From NCBI RefSeq assembly GCF_002949795.1, contig NZ_CP026692.1, positions 3,022,545-3,086,544 on the forward strand: DNA of 64,000 bases, written 5' to 3'. The notes beneath the pieces are model-generated. The model did no database searches. It was not told where the DNA came from and saw only the letters and a list, made by a program, of their open reading frames with translations. The position numbers and the translations under genes are program-made. This document shows positions 62,662 to 64,000 of the stretch, in pieces (positions within the stretch are counted from its first letter, which is position 1; the number at the start of each line of letters is the position of its first letter). The DNA is from Nostoc sp. 'Lobaria pulmonaria (5183) cyanobiont'. GTDB taxonomy: Bacteria; Cyanobacteriota; Cyanobacteriia; Cyanobacteriales; Nostocaceae.

Positions 62662-63639
62662 TTACGTCTTGACAGGTAAACGAGAAATTGTCCATAAGAT
62701 GAGCAGGAAGATTAAGTAAATTGCACCAACTAATCCAAACTCAATCAGAGGTATATAGGTTACTTCGTAAATTCTGCCCAAGCCGCGTTCAGTCAGTGCA
62801 TAAACCGCCAGGACACTCACTAAAAAAGCACCGTAGATAGTACGTTTAGTCAAGATACCCACAGGTAAACCGTGAAGTTGAGTAAGCACGAGAATACCCA
62901 GAAAACCAAAGAGAAATGTAGGCCACTTGCTTTGTCCTAGCATCAACGACACAACAACACTATGTAAAACCACCGTAATTTCTAAAGAGAATGTCCACCA
63001 ACGGTTTACATGAGTGCGGTTAAATATCAACGATGATTGGAGCAGCAGCAAGAACATATAGAGAAAACCAATTAAGTGCCCCAAAGTCGCTTCCATTGGA
63101 TGATACCAAAAGGTGTAGATAGCGGCGAAGGAGAAAAAATAGCCGTGGTACAGCTTGATAATTTGCAAAAACTGTTGATGGAATGGAACAGAATTGCCAA
63201 AAAACAAACCGCGTCGAGGTGTTTCTAAAATCAGTACAAAAACTAGTAAGAGTACAACTGCACCTTGAGAAGCCCAAATTGAAGTATCTTGAGCTAGAGC
63301 ATCATACCAAATATAGGTCTGAAGGAAGTGTAAAGCAATGAATGCACCATTAATGGCAAGCATGAGGTAATTTATCGGGTGCAACGCTGATTTGTATTTC
63401 AACTGCGATCGCTGCGCCCACAAGATACACGCCCAGATGCTAAACTGATGCCCAAGGTACATACCCCAAGCCGTTGCTCTACTCCAAAAGGTTGGTTGGG
63501 GAAGTTTCCAGTAGTACCAGTTTAATCCTTGGTCAGGAAGTTTGATGATATTTGCAGGAATGCTCCCACCAATCCAAATTGCGTAGGTGAGGAGGATGCT
63601 TATAAATATGCCTAAAAATAATACTCGGCGACCTGTCAT
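62662..63639 (-). CDS. Multi-pass membrane protein, unknown
   Basis: A 325-residue protein with eight to nine hydrophobic helices. Features are YYWKLPQPTFWSRATAWGMYLGHQ, NYLMLAINGAFIALHFLQTYIW, FFSFAAIYTFWYHPMEATLGHL and conserved His residues within helices. I do not recognise a named family. His in helices may bind heme or metal, but this is a guess. It stands alone on the minus strand. Confidence 0.7.
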   Translation of the reverse strand: MTGRRVLFLGIFISILLTYAIWIGGSIPANIIKLPDQGLNWYYWKLPQPTFWSRATAWGMYLGHQFSIWACILWAQRSQLKYKSALHPINYLMLAINGAFIALHFLQTYIWYDALAQDTSIWASQGAVVLLLVFVLILETPRRGLFFGNSVPFHQQFLQIIKLYHGYFFSFAAIYTFWYHPMEATLGHLIGFLYMFLLLLQSSLIFNRTHVNRWWTFSLEITVVLHSVVVSLMLGQSKWPTFLFGFLGILVLTQLHGLPVGILTKRTIYGAFLVSVLAVYALTERGLGRIYEVTYIPLIEFGLVGAIYLIFLLILWTISRLPVKT

Positions 63640-63641
63640 AA

Positions 63642-63676
63642 TAATTCGTAATTCGTAATTGGTAATTCGTAATTCA
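63642..63676. repeat. Heptamer repeat array (TAATTCG type)
   Basis: About four to five copies of TAATTCG, one as TAATTGG, lie between two minus-strand genes. It is the same heptamer as in the array at 27409 but without the GC-rich anchor. Confidence 0.85.
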
Positions 63677-63687
63677 GACCTAGATTT

Positions 63688-64000
63688 TCAGGCGATACGT
63701 TCTGTGTTTGATTCAGATGCGCTTTTAGTCACTCGTAAACTAAGAGTGAAAGCTATTACCATTACTATAAATCCACTCAAAAAAGGAGCAAAACTCCCAA
63801 ATTTCATAAAACTAACTCCTGCCCACGTTGGCCCAGCGATGCGTGCCAATGCAGAGCAAGAACTGGCGATTCCTAATATTTGTCCTTGTTCTTCTGGAGG
63901 TGTCATCTGGGAAATCAAGCTGTTCAATATTGGTTGACTGACACTAATTCCCCATGCCACAAGTGTGGTAGCAATCAACAAAAAAGTTAAGCTTTCTGAG
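63688..64000 (-). CDS. MFS transporter, C-terminal part (start beyond the window)
   Basis: The minus-strand frame is open to the last base of the window. The visible part, about 104 residues, has the typical SLISQMTPPEEQGQILGIAS loop and two to three membrane helices (WAGVSFMKFGSFAPFLSGFI) of the major facilitator superfamily, C-terminal half. The substrate cannot be seen. Confidence 0.8.
   Translation of the reverse strand, partial: SESLTFLLIATTLVAWGISVSQPILNSLISQMTPPEEQGQILGIASSCSALARIAGPTWAGVSFMKFGSFAPFLSGFIVMVIAFTLSLRVTKSASESNTERIA

Noticed and set aside
1-64000. tRNA, rRNA, tmRNA or SRP RNA genes
   Set aside because: No T-loop-type or other conserved RNA signature was found by eye on either strand. 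A tRNAscan or Infernal run would settle it.

Overview
The window looks like chromosomal DNA of a filamentous, heterocyst-type cyanobacterium (Nostoc/Anabaena group). The evidence is frequent HIP1 sites (GCGATCGC), short tandem heptamer repeats between genes, dispersed palindromic repeats, a carboxysome-shell paralogue, a hopanoid pair (shc/hpnB), a RexT/TrxA2-type redox pair, a CcmK-like protein and many cyanobacterium-specific DUF families. This assignment comes from recognising families by eye. No database search was run.

Layout. 1-2.7 kb: end of a DUF2330 gene, a PepSY-type membrane protein, a lipoprotein and the decayed right end of an IS605/TnpB element. 2.7-12.5 kb: a putative signalling island with an ECF-like sigma factor, an exported TPR-CHAT protein, a DUF1822 protein, a membrane CHAT-CHASE2 receptor and a DUF928 protein. 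The DUF928 gene is cut cleanly by a 1,355-bp insertion sequence. 12.6-21 kb: M3 oligopeptidase, a one-TM hypothetical, an ABC exporter, DUF6816, a divergent CcmK, a HutX-like protein and PhoH. 21.5-27.3 kb: KH protein, rpsP and ffh (translation/secretion cluster), DUF1993, rpmB, htpG. 27.7-40 kb: methyltransferase, metH, DUF4126, a minisatellite framed by long inverted repeats, a decayed LRR-Roc gene, an amidase, a UbiH-like hydroxylase, a site-2 protease, a degenerate MBL protein and a glutamine-synthetase-like ligase (to 41.8 kb). 42.2-44.7 kb: a microviridin-type graspetide cluster with a three-core precursor and two ATP-grasp ligases. 45-49.4 kb: nitroreductase, SnoaL-like, OYE, SDR and thioredoxin genes on one strand, facing a RexT-type repressor across a perfect palindrome. 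49.4-54 kb: a toxin/antitoxin-like pair, the hopanoid pair hpnB/shc and a second 21-bp minisatellite. 54.5-64 kb: an internally deleted FG-GAP/RTX remnant, an RHH-TOBE regulator, a CBS-HEPN fusion, inverted IS copies, a cupin, a photolyase, a PD-(D/E)XK nuclease-like gene split at a slippery heptamer, a membrane protein and the end of an MFS transporter.

The most interesting systems are four. The first is the sigma/CHAT/DUF1822/CHASE2/DUF928 island, which places caspase-like domains on both sides of the membrane. The second is the three-core graspetide cluster. The third is the nuclease-like gene whose two frames join at a canonical -1 slippery sequence directly before a stop. The fourth is the CBS-HEPN protein. 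Mobile and repetitive DNA has shaped the window strongly: an IS with recoverable target duplication, nested IS copies, MITE-like elements, minisatellites with a two-helical-turn period, and repeats inserted in frame into conserved genes.
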